64,000 nt of DNA from Micromonospora echinofusca (lineage in GTDB: Bacteria; Actinomycetota; Actinomycetes; Mycobacteriales; Micromonosporaceae): assembly GCF_900091445.1 (NCBI RefSeq), contig NZ_LT607733.1, positions 4,615,001-4,679,000 on the forward strand, written 5' to 3'. Shown one piece after another: positions 44,879 to 57,734 of this stretch; the first letter of the stretch is position 1, and each line of letters starts with the position of its first letter. The notes under the pieces are model-generated. The model was given only the letters and a program-made list of their open reading frames with translations, ran no database searches and was not told where the DNA came from. Both the position numbers and the translations under genes were made by a program.

Positions 44879-46627
44879 TCAGTAGCGATCGCCCCGGTAG
44901 CCCCGGCCGCCTCCGGGCACGTGCCCGTAGCCGCGACCGTCCTCGGGGCCGTCGTCGCGCCGGCGGAGCGGCCGCTCACGGGGATCCGGCTCGCCGCCCC
45001 GACGCGGCGGCTCCGCCCGGCCACCGCCGTAGACACCAGCGCCCGGCTGGCCCCCGCCACCGTAGACACCGCCACCTGGGCGACCGCCCCCCTGGCGTCC
45101 GCCGCCGCTACCGCCACCCTGCCGGTCACCGCCGCCCTGTCGGTCACCCACGCCACCGCCCTGGCGTCCGCCGCCCTGGCGGCGACCACCGGGTGGCGGC
45201 CCGCCCAGGCCGGGCGGCGGCCCGTCGACGGGCGGACGACCGCCGCCGTAGACACCGCCGCCGGCAGCCGGACGGGCTCCGCCGTAGACGCCGCCACCAG
45301 CCGGACGGGCACCGCCGTGCCCCCCGCCGCCGGCCGGCGGACGGCCGCCGCGCCCACCGGCAGGGCCGCCGTAGACCGCCCCCGCCGGCGCACCGCCGTA
45401 GACGCCGCGCCCCCGGTCGCCCGGCGCGACGAAGTCGTCGTCCGCCAGAGCACGCCGGTCGTCGCCGAGGGCGTCGTCGCGGTCCGGACCGTCGTCGCCG
45501 CGGACGGGCGCCGGCCTGCGCCGGGCCCGGAGGATGCCGAAGACACCGGCCGCCACCATCAGCGCGCCGATCACCCCCACTGCCGCGATCAGGTACGTGA
45601 TGTCGCTCAGGCTCAGGCCGTCGACCCACGACTGGCCGGCCTTCTTCGGCGTCTCACCCCCGCCGGCCACCGGCTTCGCGCCCTCCGTGGAGGGGCTGTA
45701 GCCGAGGATGTCGATCGGGGCGTCCTCGTCGAGCTGACCGCCGTCGGAGACGGTGAGGAAGGTCTTGCCGTCGGGGCTGTAGGTGATCGCCTCACCGAAC
45801 GGGTCGGCGAGCGCCGTCACCCGGGGCTTGCCGCCGGTGAGGGCGGCCAGCACGTTGCCGTCGGTGACGTCGTACTCGAAGGCGTCGGCGTAGGTGCGCA
45901 CCACGACCCGGGAGCCGTCCGGTGAGCGGGCCGCACCCGTGATCGCCACGCGGCCGGGGGCGCCGAGCCGGTTGTCCGTGTCGGTCTCCGGCAGGCTGAT
46001 CTCGCCGACCTTCTTCATCGGTACGGCCGGGGTGTCCCCGCTCTTCATCTTCTCGGCGGGGGTGAAGATCTGGGCCTTGCCGGACATCACCTTGGTGATG
46101 ATCAACGGGTTGCCGTCGTCGCCGATCAGCAGCGCCTCGGCGTCGTGCGGCTTGCCCTCCGGGTAGGAGAGGCGGTGCAGCACCGGCCGCTTCGACCCGT
46201 TGACCGGCATGCTCCACAGCGCCACCCGCTCGCGACGCTGTCGGCTGGTGACGTTGTCACCGGTGTCGGCGATCCAGACCGTCGTGCCGTCCGGGGAGAG
46301 CGCCAGGTCCTCGGTGTCGAACGGCCCCTCACCCGAGTAGCGGACCGGCTCCTTCGAGATCCCGCACTTGGCGTCGAGGAAGAAGACCCGCTTGCGGCTC
46401 TCCACCTCGGTGCCGTCGTTGATCACGATGTAGCCGCTCTTGGTGGCCACCAGGCCCGACAGCTCCCGCAGCCGCTCGTCGGTGACCGTGCACCGCTTCT
46501 TGCCGGGAGCGGCCGCGAGCGGGGACGCGGCCGAGGCCGGTGCCGCAGCCAGGGCGACTCCGGTACACGCCACGGTCGCCCCCAGCAAGCCGAGGACGAC
46601 CGTGACCGAAGAAACAGCGCGGCGCAT
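44879..46627 (-). CDS. Secreted, membrane-anchored beta-propeller-like protein with Tyr/Gly-rich tail
   Basis: Protein of 582 residues. Residues 1-34 are a Sec signal peptide ending near ASAA. Residues ~45-330 have repeated strand motifs (FDTEDLALSPDGTTVWIAD, GRVAITGAARSPDGSRVVV, FGEAITYSPDGKTFLTVSD) typical of a WD40/TolB-like propeller outside the cell. One transmembrane helix follows at ~345-375 (YLIAAVGVIGALMVAAGVFG). The cytosolic tail (~380-582) is low-complexity, with at least seven GG(x)VYGG units separated by Gly, Pro and Arg. Function unknown. GACACT is 6 nt before ATG 46627, suggesting a leaderless mRNA. Confidence 0.75.
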   Translation of the reverse strand: MRRAVSSVTVVLGLLGATVACTGVALAAAPASAASPLAAAPGKKRCTVTDERLRELSGLVATKSGYIVINDGTEVESRKRVFFLDAKCGISKEPVRYSGEGPFDTEDLALSPDGTTVWIADTGDNVTSRQRRERVALWSMPVNGSKRPVLHRLSYPEGKPHDAEALLIGDDGNPLIITKVMSGKAQIFTPAEKMKSGDTPAVPMKKVGEISLPETDTDNRLGAPGRVAITGAARSPDGSRVVVRTYADAFEYDVTDGNVLAALTGGKPRVTALADPFGEAITYSPDGKTFLTVSDGGQLDEDAPIDILGYSPSTEGAKPVAGGGETPKKAGQSWVDGLSLSDITYLIAAVGVIGALMVAAGVFGILRARRRPAPVRGDDGPDRDDALGDDRRALADDDFVAPGDRGRGVYGGAPAGAVYGGPAGGRGGRPPAGGGGHGGARPAGGGVYGGARPAAGGGVYGGGRPPVDGPPPGLGGPPPGGRRQGGGRQGGGVGDRQGGGDRQGGGSGGGRQGGGRPGGGVYGGGGQPGAGVYGGGRAEPPRRGGEPDPRERPLRRRDDGPEDGRGYGHVPGGGRGYRGDRY

Positions 46628-46677
46628 TCAGTCAGTGTCGCACGCCGGGAGTTTCCGGCGCGTGACGCCGGGAGCCG

Positions 46678-48129
46678 TCACCGCGCGCCCGCGACCGCCG
46701 GATCCTCCTCCGCCCGGAACGGCGCCAACTCGGCAGCGAGCGCCTCGCCGACCCGGACGTGCACCAGGGTGCCCTCCGGCAGGTGGGAGGTGCTCAGCAC
46801 CTCGCCCTGACGGTGCACCCGGGCCACCAGGTCGCCCCGGTCGTACGGCAGCACCGCGCGGACCTCCACGGCCGGGCGGGGCAGCCGCGCCTCGACGGCC
46901 TCGCGCAGCCCGTCGATCCCGCGACCCGAGTGCGCGGAGACGAAGACCGCCTCCGGCCAGAGCCGCTTGAGCCGCAGCAGCGTCTCCTCGTCGGCCGCGT
47001 CGGTCTTGTTGACCACCAGCAGCTCGGGCAGCCGGTCGGCGCCCACCTCGGCGAGCACCTCGTGGACCGCCCGGACCTGCTCCTCCGGGTCCGGGTGGGT
47101 GCCGTCGACGACGTGCACCACCAGGTCGGCCTCGGCGACCTCCTCCAGGGTCGAGCGGAACGCCTCGACGATCTGGTGGGGCAGGTGCCGGACGAACCCG
47201 ACCGTGTCGGAGAGGGTGTAGAGCCGTCCGTCGGCCGTGGTGGCCTTGCGGGTGGTCGGGTCGAGGGTGGCGAAGAGCGCGTTCTCCACCAGCACGCCCG
47301 CCCCGGTCAGCCGGTTGAGCAGGCTCGACTTGCCGGCGTTGGTGTAGCCGGCGATGGCCACGGCCGGCACGGCGTTGCGGGAACGCCGGGCGCGCTTGGT
47401 CTGGCGTACCGTCTTCATGCCCTTGATCTCCCGGCGCAGCCGGGCGATGCGGTGGCGGATCCGGCGCCGGTCGGTCTCCAGCTTCGTCTCACCGGGGCCG
47501 CGCAGACCCACGCCGCCGCCGGCGCCTCCGCCGCGACCGCTACCACCGGTCTGCCGCGAGAGGGTCTCACCCCAACCGCGCAGGCGCGGCAGCAGGTATT
47601 CGAGCTGGGCGAGCTCGACCTGCGCCTTGCCCTCCTTGCTCTTGGCATGCTGGGCGAAGATGTCGAGGATCAGCGCGGTGCGGTCGACCACCTTGACCTT
47701 GGTGCGCTGCTCCAGGTTGCGCAGCTGCGACGGCGACAGCTCACCGTCGCAGATCACCGTGTCGGCGCCGGTGGAGAGCACCACCGAGCCGAGGTCGTCG
47801 ACCTTGCCCCGGCCGACGTAGGTGGCGGGGTCCGGGCGGTTGCGCCGCTGGATCAGCCCTTCGAGCACCTGCGAGCCGGCGGTCTCCGCCAGCGCGGCCA
47901 GCTCGGTGAGGGAGTTCTCGGCGTCGCTCTGCGAGCCCTCGGTCCAGACGCCGACGAGGACCACGCGCTCCAGGCGCAGCTGGCGGTATTCGACCTCGGT
48001 GATGTCCGCGAGCTCGGTGGAGAGGCCGGGGACCCGCCGCAGCGCCTGCCGCTCCGACAGCTCGAACTCACCGGTGGTGGTGTCGAGCTCGTCGTCCTCG
48101 TAGGGAAGTAGGGTCTCCTGGTTGTGCAA
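46678..48129 (-). CDS. hflX: GTPase HflX
   Basis: Ribosome-associated GTPase that rescues and splits stalled 70S ribosomes under stress. The 483 residues comprise an HflX N-terminal domain (about 50-220, [14 protein letters not shown] and [14 protein letters not shown]), a Gly-rich linker ([20 protein letters not shown], ~225-245) and the G domain: G1 [11 protein letters not shown]3 [11 protein letters not shown]4 NKTD. The start is a rare TTG at 48129, chosen because AGGAG stands 6 nt upstream. The position between lexA and dapF matches M. tuberculosis. Confidence 0.95.
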   Translation of the reverse strand: MHNQETLLPYEDDELDTTTGEFELSERQALRRVPGLSTELADITEVEYRQLRLERVVLVGVWTEGSQSDAENSLTELAALAETAGSQVLEGLIQRRNRPDPATYVGRGKVDDLGSVVLSTGADTVICDGELSPSQLRNLEQRTKVKVVDRTALILDIFAQHAKSKEGKAQVELAQLEYLLPRLRGWGETLSRQTGGSGRGGGAGGGVGLRGPGETKLETDRRRIRHRIARLRREIKGMKTVRQTKRARRSRNAVPAVAIAGYTNAGKSSLLNRLTGAGVLVENALFATLDPTTRKATTADGRLYTLSDTVGFVRHLPHQIVEAFRSTLEEVAEADLVVHVVDGTHPDPEEQVRAVHEVLAEVGADRLPELLVVNKTDAADEETLLRLKRLWPEAVFVSAHSGRGIDGLREAVEARLPRPAVEVRAVLPYDRGDLVARVHRQGEVLSTSHLPEGTLVHVRVGEALAAELAPFRAEEDPAVAGAR

Positions 48130-48304
48130 GCCGGTCTCCTGTCCGTTCTGTCACGTACCGAGCAATCCTGACATGTGCCAACGCGGAACGCACCCGCTAT
48201 ATGCCCGCTCGAACGGGCCACAAAAGTGGGGGCGGATGCCGGAGGGGCCCGCCGGGGCGAGTAGAAATGCGGGGCGAGCCGTTCAGCGTCGACGGAGGGA
48301 TCCC

Positions 48305-49771
<1,467 letters not shown>

Positions 49772-49803
49772 CGGACGACCGGGTCAGAGCCGGGCGGGGT
49801 GGG

Positions 49804-50652
49804 TCAGGGGGTCGTCAGGGTGGTGGGGTCCAGGGTGCCGGTGGCCACCAGGGTGGCCGGGCCGGCCAGCCAGCAGGAGTCCTCCGTCACCGTGACCGAG
49901 AGGCGTCCGCCCGGGACGTCCACCGCCAGTACGCCGGTGTCCCGCCCGGCGTCGCGCAGGGCCACCGCGGCCACCGCGCAGGCGCCCGTACCGCAGGAGA
50001 GGGTCTCGGCGGAGCCGCGCTCGTACACGCGCATGAGCACGTGACCGTCGGTGTCGTCGACGGGCTCGCCGGGCGCCGTGAACTCTACGTTCACCCCGGC
50101 GGGGAAGACCGTCGCGTCGACCTCGGGGGCCCGGGTGAGGTCGAGCGCGGTCAGTTCCAGCCCGGCCGGCAGCGCGCAGACCAGGTGCGGGTTGCCCACG
50201 TCCACCGCCGTACCGGGCAGCGTCAGCCCGCCGAGGGTGGCCGTCGCCGTGTCGTACAGCCGGGGGCGGGCCATCTCGACGGCGATGGCGTCGGCCGTGA
50301 CCAGCGCGCGCACGACGCCGGCCCGGGTGGCCACGGGCAGCGCCCCCTCCGCCGGCTCGGCCAGCCCGGAGGCGACCAGGTAGCGGACGAAGACCCGGGC
50401 GCCGTTGCCGCACATCTCCGCGAACGACCCGTCGGCGTTCCAGTAGTCCATGAACCACTCGGCCTCGCCCGCCGTCGCGGCGCCCTCCGGGTGCGCGGCC
50501 GCCCGGACCACCCGCAGCACGCCGTCACCGCCCAGCCCGCGCCGGCGGTCGCAGAGGGCCGCGACAAGCCCGGGTGTCAGGTCGAGCCGGTTGTCCGGAT
50601 CGGGAAGGATGACGAAGTCGTTGCCGGTGCCGTGGCCCTTGGTGAACTGCAC
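49804..50652 (-). CDS. dapF: Diaminopimelate epimerase
   Basis: Converts LL- to meso-diaminopimelate for lysine and peptidoglycan synthesis. The 282-residue protein has both catalytic-cysteine motifs, AEMCGNGARVF (residues ~80-90) and LSCGTGACAVA (~225-235), plus FTKGHGTGNDFV at the N-terminus. GTG 50652 lies 6 nt after AATGAT, a possible -10. It precedes miaA on the same strand by 7 bp, so it may be co-transcribed with miaA and the dioxygenase gene. Confidence 0.97.
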   Translation of the reverse strand: MQFTKGHGTGNDFVILPDPDNRLDLTPGLVAALCDRRRGLGGDGVLRVVRAAAHPEGAATAGEAEWFMDYWNADGSFAEMCGNGARVFVRYLVASGLAEPAEGALPVATRAGVVRALVTADAIAVEMARPRLYDTATATLGGLTLPGTAVDVGNPHLVCALPAGLELTALDLTRAPEVDATVFPAGVNVEFTAPGEPVDDTDGHVLMRVYERGSAETLSCGTGACAVAAVALRDAGRDTGVLAVDVPGGRLSVTVTEDSCWLAGPATLVATGTLDPTTLTTP

Positions 50653-50659
50653 GCCCCCA

Positions 50660-51586
50660 TCATTGCGCAGGAGCGGGCAGCAGGCGCAGGGCGGCGGGGA
50701 CCAGGTCCGGCGCGGCGGAGTCCAGCCAGTGGATCCGCGGGTCGCGGCGGAACCAGGAGCGCTGCCGTCGCACGAAGCGCCGGGTGGCCCGCACGGTCTC
50801 GTCGTGCGCCTCGGCCTCCGTCAGCTCCCCGGTGAGGAGACGCAGCACCTGCTGGTAGCCGAGCGCACGGCTGGCCGTACGCCCCGCCGGCAGGCCCCGC
50901 CCGACGAGGTCCCGGGTCTCGGCGACCAGCCCGTCGGCCCACATCCGGTCCACCCGCAGGGCGATCCGCTCGTCCAGCAGCGCGGTGTCCAGGTCCACCC
51001 CGAGCTGCACGGACGGGTAGTACGGGGTCGGTTCGGGCAGCGCGGCCGTGAACGGCGCCCCGGTCAGCTCGATGACCTCCAGGGCCCGCACGATCCGCCG
51101 CCCGTTGCCGGGCAGGATCCCCGTCGCGGCGGCCGGGTCGGCCTCGCGCAGCCGGGCGTACAGGGGCGCGGGGCCGGCCTCGGCGAGTTCCCGTTCCAGC
51201 CGCTCGCGCACCGCCGGGTCGGTGGCGGGGAACTCGAAGCGCTCCAGCACCGCACGCACGTAGAGCCCGGAGCCGCCGACCAGCAGCGGCACCCGGCCCC
51301 GGGCCAGGACGTCGTCGACGGCGGCGCGGGCCAGCCGCTGGTACTCCGCGACGCTCGCCGGCTCGGTGACGTCCCAGATGTCCAGCAGGTGGTGCGGCAC
51401 CCCCTCGCGCTCGGCCGGGGTGAGTTTGGCGGTGCCGATGTCCATGCCCCGGTAGAGCTGCATCGAGTCGGCGTTGACGACCTCGCCGTCGAGGGCGTGC
51501 GCGAGCGCGATGCTCAGCGCCGACTTGCCGGCCGCCGTCGGCCCGACCACGGCGACGACCGTCCCGGCGGGCGGGCGGGCGGTCAC
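50660..51586 (-). CDS. miaA: tRNA dimethylallyltransferase
   Basis: Transfers a dimethylallyl group to A37 of tRNAs that read codons starting with U, the first step before MiaB. The 308 residues include the P-loop GPTAAGKSALSIALA (residues ~13-27), NADSMQLYRGMDIGTAKL, and a C-terminal region with WFRRDPRIHWLD. GTG 51586 overlaps the upstream dioxygenase-like gene's stop by 4 nt. miaB, the next enzyme, lies 4.3 kb away on the same strand. Confidence 0.97.
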   Translation of the reverse strand: MTARPPAGTVVAVVGPTAAGKSALSIALAHALDGEVVNADSMQLYRGMDIGTAKLTPAEREGVPHHLLDIWDVTEPASVAEYQRLARAAVDDVLARGRVPLLVGGSGLYVRAVLERFEFPATDPAVRERLERELAEAGPAPLYARLREADPAAATGILPGNGRRIVRALEVIELTGAPFTAALPEPTPYYPSVQLGVDLDTALLDERIALRVDRMWADGLVAETRDLVGRGLPAGRTASRALGYQQVLRLLTGELTEAEAHDETVRATRRFVRRQRSWFRRDPRIHWLDSAAPDLVPAALRLLPAPAQ

Positions 51587-52302
51587 GCCGGCGCCCAGGA
51601 GGAGACGAGGTAGGCGACGCCGTAGGGCGCCGAGTAGTGGCGCAGCTCGCCGCGCCAGTCGCCGCCGGTCGCGCGGACCGCGCCGGCCAGCACCTGCCAG
51701 GGCGCGCGCCCGGCGACCTTCAGCTGCGCCGACAGGGCCGGGTCAAGGTCGAGCAGGGCCTCGGCGTCCGCGTCGGCCAGGGCGCGGGCGACCCCGTCGT
51801 CGTACGCCTCGGCACGCGGGTCGTCGTAGCCGGGCGACTTCGGGCCCCGGCAGGCCGACCCGTCCCCCGTCACCAGCAGCGCGGTGCGCGGCTCCGTCGC
51901 CGCGCCGAGCGCCGCACCAAGCTCGGCGCACTGCGCCGGAGAGGCGTCGGCCGCGACGGACCGGGCCAGCCGGGGCGTCTCGGTGCGGGAGCGCCCGAGC
52001 AGCCACGCGCCGATGGTCAGGCTCAGCGGCAGCCGCTCGCCGCCGGCGCAGTTCACCTTCCACAGCCGCACCTGCCGGTCGAGGCCGTACGACCGCAGCG
52101 AGCCGTGGTCGGCCGCGTTGAAGCGGGTGGTCTCCGGCCCGCCGCCGACGAGGACGACCACCTCGGGCTCGGCGGCGAGCAGCCCGGCGACCGCGGCGTC
52201 GCAGGCGGCACGGAGCTCGTCCAGCTCGGGCGCGGCGGCGCCGGCCAGCTCGGGGACGATCAGCGGCGGATGGGGGCAGACGGCGGCGGCGACCAGGGGC
52301 AC
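51583..52302 (-). CDS. Class III extradiol dioxygenase subunit B-like protein
   Basis: Protein of 239 residues with the LigB/extradiol dioxygenase fold. N-terminal AAVCPHPPLIVPEL carries a His-Pro motif that in LigB enzymes binds Fe(II). LVGGGPETTRF and the HYSAPYGVAYLVSSW C-terminus follow. Function is unknown; similar proteins sit next to miaA in other actinobacteria and may not act on aromatics. GTG 52302 has TACCGT ending 6 nt upstream, hence a leaderless transcript covering this gene, miaA and perhaps dapF. Confidence 0.83.
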   Translation of the reverse strand: MPLVAAAVCPHPPLIVPELAGAAAPELDELRAACDAAVAGLLAAEPEVVVLVGGGPETTRFNAADHGSLRSYGLDRQVRLWKVNCAGGERLPLSLTIGAWLLGRSRTETPRLARSVAADASPAQCAELGAALGAATEPRTALLVTGDGSACRGPKSPGYDDPRAEAYDDGVARALADADAEALLDLDPALSAQLKVAGRAPWQVLAGAVRATGGDWRGELRHYSAPYGVAYLVSSWAPA

Positions 52303-52308
52303 CAGGCA

Positions 52309-52314
52309 ACGGTA
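52309..52314 (-). promoter_or_regulatory. -10 element of the dioxygenase-miaA-dapF operon
   Basis: TACCGT on the minus strand is followed by 6 nt and GTG 52302. It supports leaderless transcription. Confidence 0.45.
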
Positions 52315-52566
52315 TCGGCACGACGGCGCCCACCACCCCGCACCCGCCCCGGGAACGCCCGGCACGTCGCAAACGCCGCATGGCGGATTGCGACACTCCC
52401 CCCAGGGAGCCCGTCCGCGGGCGGTAGGACACCGTATGGTCACGGTCGGCGATAGGCGCTCGACGGGAACGGGGTCGCACCTGTGACAATGCCGGGGGAA
52501 ACTTTGCTGCGCCGTGGCGGCGATCGCGGGACTGCTCCCCGACGCCGGGAGAACGAGGATGGGCAC

Positions 52567-53775
52567 ATGAGCGACTGGACTGCCTTCGGACGGGTGGACG
52601 CGGACGGCACCGTGTACGTCAAGACCGCCGACGGCGAGCGGGTGGTCGGATCCTGGCAGGCGGGAGCGCCCGAGGAGGGGCTGGCCCACTTCGCCCGCCG
52701 CTTCGACGACCTGGTGACCGAGGTCAACCTGACGGAGGCCCGGCTCAACTCGGGTGCCGCGGACGCCGGCCATTCACTGACCACCATCCGGCGGATCCGC
52801 GCGTCGCTGGCCGAGGCGCACGTCGTCGGCGACATCGACGCGCTGGCGGCCCGGCTGGACCGGCTCGCCACGGTCGCCGAGGAGAAGGCCGGCGAGGCCA
52901 AGGCCGCCCGGGAGGCCGCCCGTGGCGAGGCGCTCGCGCGCAAGCAGGCCCTCGTGGAGGAGGCGGAGAAGCTCGCCGCCGAGTCGACCGGCTGGAAGAC
53001 CGCCGGGGACCGGCTCAAGGAGATCCTCGACGAGTGGAAGACCATCCGCGGGGTCGACAAGAAGACCGACGGCGAGCTGTGGAAGCGCTTCGCCGCCGCG
53101 CGGGACGGCTTCACCCGCCGCCGGGGCGCCCACTTCGCCTCCCTCGATGCGCAGCGCAAGCAGGCGCAGACGGTCAAGGAGGAGCTGGTCGCCGAGGCCG
53201 AGAAGCTCAAGGACTCCACCGACTGGGCGGCCACCGCCAACCAGCTCAAGGAACTGATGAACCAGTGGAAGGCCGCTCCGCGGGCCTCCAAGGAGGCGGA
53301 GCAGAAGCTCTGGGAACGGTTCCGGGGCGCGCAGGACGAGTTCTTCACCCGGCGCAGCGAGGTCTTCTCCGCCCGCGACAACGAGCAGCGCGGCAACCTG
53401 GAGCGCAAGCAGGCGCTGCTCGCCGAGGCCGAGGCGCTGGACGTCGACGGCGACCCGAAGGGCGCGCAGGCCAAGCTGCGCGAGATCCAGGCCCAGTGGC
53501 ACGAGGCCGGTCGGGTGCCCCGCGAGGCGGCGGCCGGGCTGGAGCGCCGGCTGCGCGCGGTCGACGAGAAGGTCCGCGAGGTGATGGACTCCGCGTGGCG
53601 CCGCACCACCAAGGAGGACAACCCCCTGCTCGCCCAGATGCGGGCGCAGGTCGCCGAGGCCGAGGATCGGCTGGCCCGGGCCCAGGCGGCCGGGGACGCC
53701 CGGCGGGTCAGGGAGGCCGAGCAGGCGCTGGCCTCGAAGCGGCAGTTCCTCCAGCTCGCCGAGCAGGCCGGCTGA
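52567..53775 (+). CDS. DUF349 coiled-coil protein
   Basis: Actinobacterial protein of 402 residues. Residues 1-90 form a beta-rich N-terminal region (VYVKTADGERVVGSW). Residues ~95-400 are almost entirely helical, with three DUF349 repeats recognisable by WKTAGDRLKEILDEWKTI, WAATANQLKELMNQWKAA and AQAKLREIQAQWHEAGRV, each followed by a charged Arg/Lys-Glu coil. A scaffolding or DNA/RNA-associated role has been suggested for such proteins; none is proven. ATG 52567 follows a GAGGATGG stretch. It ends with a strong hairpin. Confidence 0.88.
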   Translation: MSDWTAFGRVDADGTVYVKTADGERVVGSWQAGAPEEGLAHFARRFDDLVTEVNLTEARLNSGAADAGHSLTTIRRIRASLAEAHVVGDIDALAARLDRLATVAEEKAGEAKAAREAARGEALARKQALVEEAEKLAAESTGWKTAGDRLKEILDEWKTIRGVDKKTDGELWKRFAAARDGFTRRRGAHFASLDAQRKQAQTVKEELVAEAEKLKDSTDWAATANQLKELMNQWKAAPRASKEAEQKLWERFRGAQDEFFTRRSEVFSARDNEQRGNLERKQALLAEAEALDVDGDPKGAQAKLREIQAQWHEAGRVPREAAAGLERRLRAVDEKVREVMDSAWRRTTKEDNPLLAQMRAQVAEAEDRLARAQAAGDARRVREAEQALASKRQFLQLAEQAG

Positions 53776-53847
53776 GCCGCACGTCGGCTGGCGATAGCCG
53801 GCATCGCGCCCCGGTCGCCCGGCGAGCGCCGCGCACCGAGTTGCCAC

Positions 53848-53880
53848 GGAAGCCCCGGTCCAGCACGGACCGGGGCTTCC
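53848..53880 (+). terminator. Hairpin terminator
   Basis: A perfect 14-bp stem (53848-53861 with 53867-53880) and 5-nt loop are located 73 bp after the DUF349 gene stop. Confidence 0.65.
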
Positions 53881-53952
53881 GCCTGTCCGGCCCACCGCCC
53901 GGGCAGGAGGGTGCGGCCACGGTGATCGCCCGTCCGCCCGGGGACGGGGCGG

Positions 53953-53981
53953 TTGACGCATCGAGGCAGGCTGATCAGAAT
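53953..53981 (+). promoter_or_regulatory. Candidate promoter of the cellulase gene
   Basis: TTGACG (53953-53958), a 17-bp spacer and CAGAAT (53976-53981) predict a start near 53988 and a long leader before ATG 54194. Confidence 0.5.
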
Positions 53982-53983
53982 GA

Positions 53984-55819
<1,836 letters not shown>

Positions 55820-55857
55820 TTCCACCTCCGGTCGCCCCGACGGCGGCCGCTGACGCT

Positions 55858-55891
55858 CCGGCCGGGGCCCGCGCGGGCGGGTCCCGGCCGG
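55858..55891. terminator. Hairpin between convergent cellulase and miaB
   Basis: A 9-bp stem (55858-55866 with 55883-55891) with an inner 5-bp GC helix lies 39 bp after the cellulase stop and 8 bp before the miaB stop. Confidence 0.55.
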
Positions 55892-55898
55892 TCGCGGG

Positions 55899-57404
55899 TC
55901 AGTGCGCGGCGCAGCCCGTCGTCGGCGCGGGCGCCGCGGCCGGCGCGCCGATCGTCGGCAGCCCGAGCAGCACCCCCGGCGTACGCGGGGCGCGTCCCGC
56001 CTCGGCCGCGTCGCCGGCCCGGGTGCGCCGGTGCGACAGCAACTCGCCGTCGGCGTTGAGGTGGTGCGGGGCGGCGTAGGTGACGGTGGTGTGCACGACG
56101 TCGCCGGGACGGATCAGCCCCGCGTCGCCGGGCTGGCCGGTCGCGAAGTGGACCAGGCGGCCGTCGCGGGCGCGGCCGGACATCCGGCCCGTGCGCTCGT
56201 CCTTGCGCCCCTCGCCGACGGCGACCAGCACCTCGACGGTCTCCCCCACCAACTTCTTGTTCTCCGCCCAGGTGATCTCCTCGACGCAGGCGATCAGCCG
56301 CTCGTAGCGCTCCTGCACGACCTGCTTGGGCAGCTGGCCGTCCATGGTGGCGGCCGGCGTGCCGGGGCGCTTGGAGTACTGGAAGGTGAACGCCGACGAG
56401 AACCGGGCCTCGCGGACCACGTCGAGGGTGCGCTCGAAGTCGGCCTCGGTCTCGCCGGGGAAGCCGACGATGATGTCGGTGGTGATCGCCGCGTCCGGCA
56501 TCGCCGCCCGCACCTTGGAGATGATGCCCAGGTAGCGCTCGGCCCGGTAGGAGCGGCGCATGGCCCGCAGCACGTCGTCGCTGCCGGACTGCAACGGCAT
56601 GTGCAGCGAGTGGCAGACGTTGGGCGTCTCGGCCATCGCGGCGATCACGTCGTCGGTGAAGTCCTTCGGGTGCGGGCTGGTGAAGCGCACCCGCTCCAGC
56701 CCCTCGACGTCGCCGCAGGCGCGCAGCAGCTTGCCGAAGGCCAGCCGGTCGCCGAACTCGACGCCGTAGGAGTTGACGTTCTGCCCGAGCAGGGTCACCT
56801 CCAGCACGCCCTCGTCGACGAGCGCGCGAACCTCGGAGAGGATGTCGCCGGGGCGGCGGTCCTTCTCCTTGCCCCGCAGGGAGGGCACGATGCAGAACGT
56901 GCAGGTGTTGTTGCAGCCGACGGAGATCGACACCCAGCCCGCGTACGTGGACTCACGCCGGGTGGGCAGCGTCGAGGGGAAGACGTCGAGGGACTCGAGG
57001 ATCTCCACCTCGGCCGCCGCGTTGTGCCGGGCCCGCTCCAGCAGCACCGGCAGCGACCCGATGTTGTGCGTGCCGAACACCACGTCGACCCAGGGCGCCT
57101 TGCGGACGATCTCGCCCCGGTCCTTCTGGGCGAGACAGCCGCCCACCGCGATCTGCATCTGCGGGTGCCGGGCCTTGACGGGGCGCAGGTGACCGAGGTT
57201 GCCGTAGAGCCGGTTGTCGGCGTTCTCCCGGACGGCGCAGGTGTTGAACACCACCACGTCCGGGTTGTCGTCGGCCTCGGTGGCGCGCACGTAGCCCGCG
57301 CCCTCCAGCAGGCCGGAAATGCGCTCGGAGTCGTGCACGTTCATCTGGCAGCCGTAGGTGCGCACCTGATAGGTGCGCGGGCTGCTCGCCGCTGCGGTAG
57401 TCAT
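55899..57404 (-). CDS. miaB: tRNA-2-methylthio-N6-dimethylallyladenosine synthase
   Basis: Radical-SAM methylthiotransferase adding the 2-methylthio group to i6A37 of tRNA after MiaA. The 501 residues include an N-terminal UPF0004 domain with three cluster-binding Cys ([27 protein letters not shown]), the radical-SAM motif [11 protein letters not shown] (residues ~160-170) and a C-terminal TRAM domain (~375-440). The last ~60 residues are Arg/Pro/Ala-rich. ATG 57404 is used; TACGCT ends 9 nt before it. Confidence 0.97.
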   Translation of the reverse strand: MTTAAASSPRTYQVRTYGCQMNVHDSERISGLLEGAGYVRATEADDNPDVVVFNTCAVRENADNRLYGNLGHLRPVKARHPQMQIAVGGCLAQKDRGEIVRKAPWVDVVFGTHNIGSLPVLLERARHNAAAEVEILESLDVFPSTLPTRRESTYAGWVSISVGCNNTCTFCIVPSLRGKEKDRRPGDILSEVRALVDEGVLEVTLLGQNVNSYGVEFGDRLAFGKLLRACGDVEGLERVRFTSPHPKDFTDDVIAAMAETPNVCHSLHMPLQSGSDDVLRAMRRSYRAERYLGIISKVRAAMPDAAITTDIIVGFPGETEADFERTLDVVREARFSSAFTFQYSKRPGTPAATMDGQLPKQVVQERYERLIACVEEITWAENKKLVGETVEVLVAVGEGRKDERTGRMSGRARDGRLVHFATGQPGDAGLIRPGDVVHTTVTYAAPHHLNADGELLSHRRTRAGDAAEAGRAPRTPGVLLGLPTIGAPAAAPAPTTGCAAH

Positions 57405-57456
57405 GACCCCGACAGCGTATCCGCCGCCCGCCGACCAACCCGAACGAGGAGGAGCC

Positions 57457-57687
57457 GTGTGCCGGAGCATCAAGACCCTGCGTGAGCCGTACACCGAGGA
57501 GGTGACCCCGGCCGACGTGGACGCCGCGGCGTTGCAGTACGTCCGCAAGATCTCGGGTTTCCGCAAGCCCGCCGCCCACAACGCCGCCGCCTTCGACGCG
57601 GCGGTCGCCGCGGTCGCGTCGGCCACCGCGACCCTGCTCGCCCAGTTGGAGGTACGCGGCGGCCGCTCCGCCGGCCCGGCGAGCTGA
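57457..57687 (+). CDS. DUF2277 protein
   Basis: Small protein of 76 residues beginning [17 protein letters not shown], the family hallmark (Met-Cys-Arg). A helical core (about 15-65) with [19 protein letters not shown] resembles a DNA- or ligand-binding helical bundle. Function unknown. GTG 57457 has a GAGGAGGAG Shine-Dalgarno. It is divergent from miaB. Confidence 0.85.
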   Translation: MCRSIKTLREPYTEEVTPADVDAAALQYVRKISGFRKPAAHNAAAFDAAVAAVASATATLLAQLEVRGGRSAGPAS

Positions 57688-57734
57688 CCCGCCGCCGGGC
57701 CCCGGGCCTTGCTGGCACCACGGCAACCGGCGGG

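Noticed and set aside
48195..48225. Small CCCGCTCGAACGGG hairpin upstream of the malic enzyme gene, considered as SOS box or terminator
   Set aside because: It lacks the GTTCGA half of the LexA box and has only a short stem without T-run.
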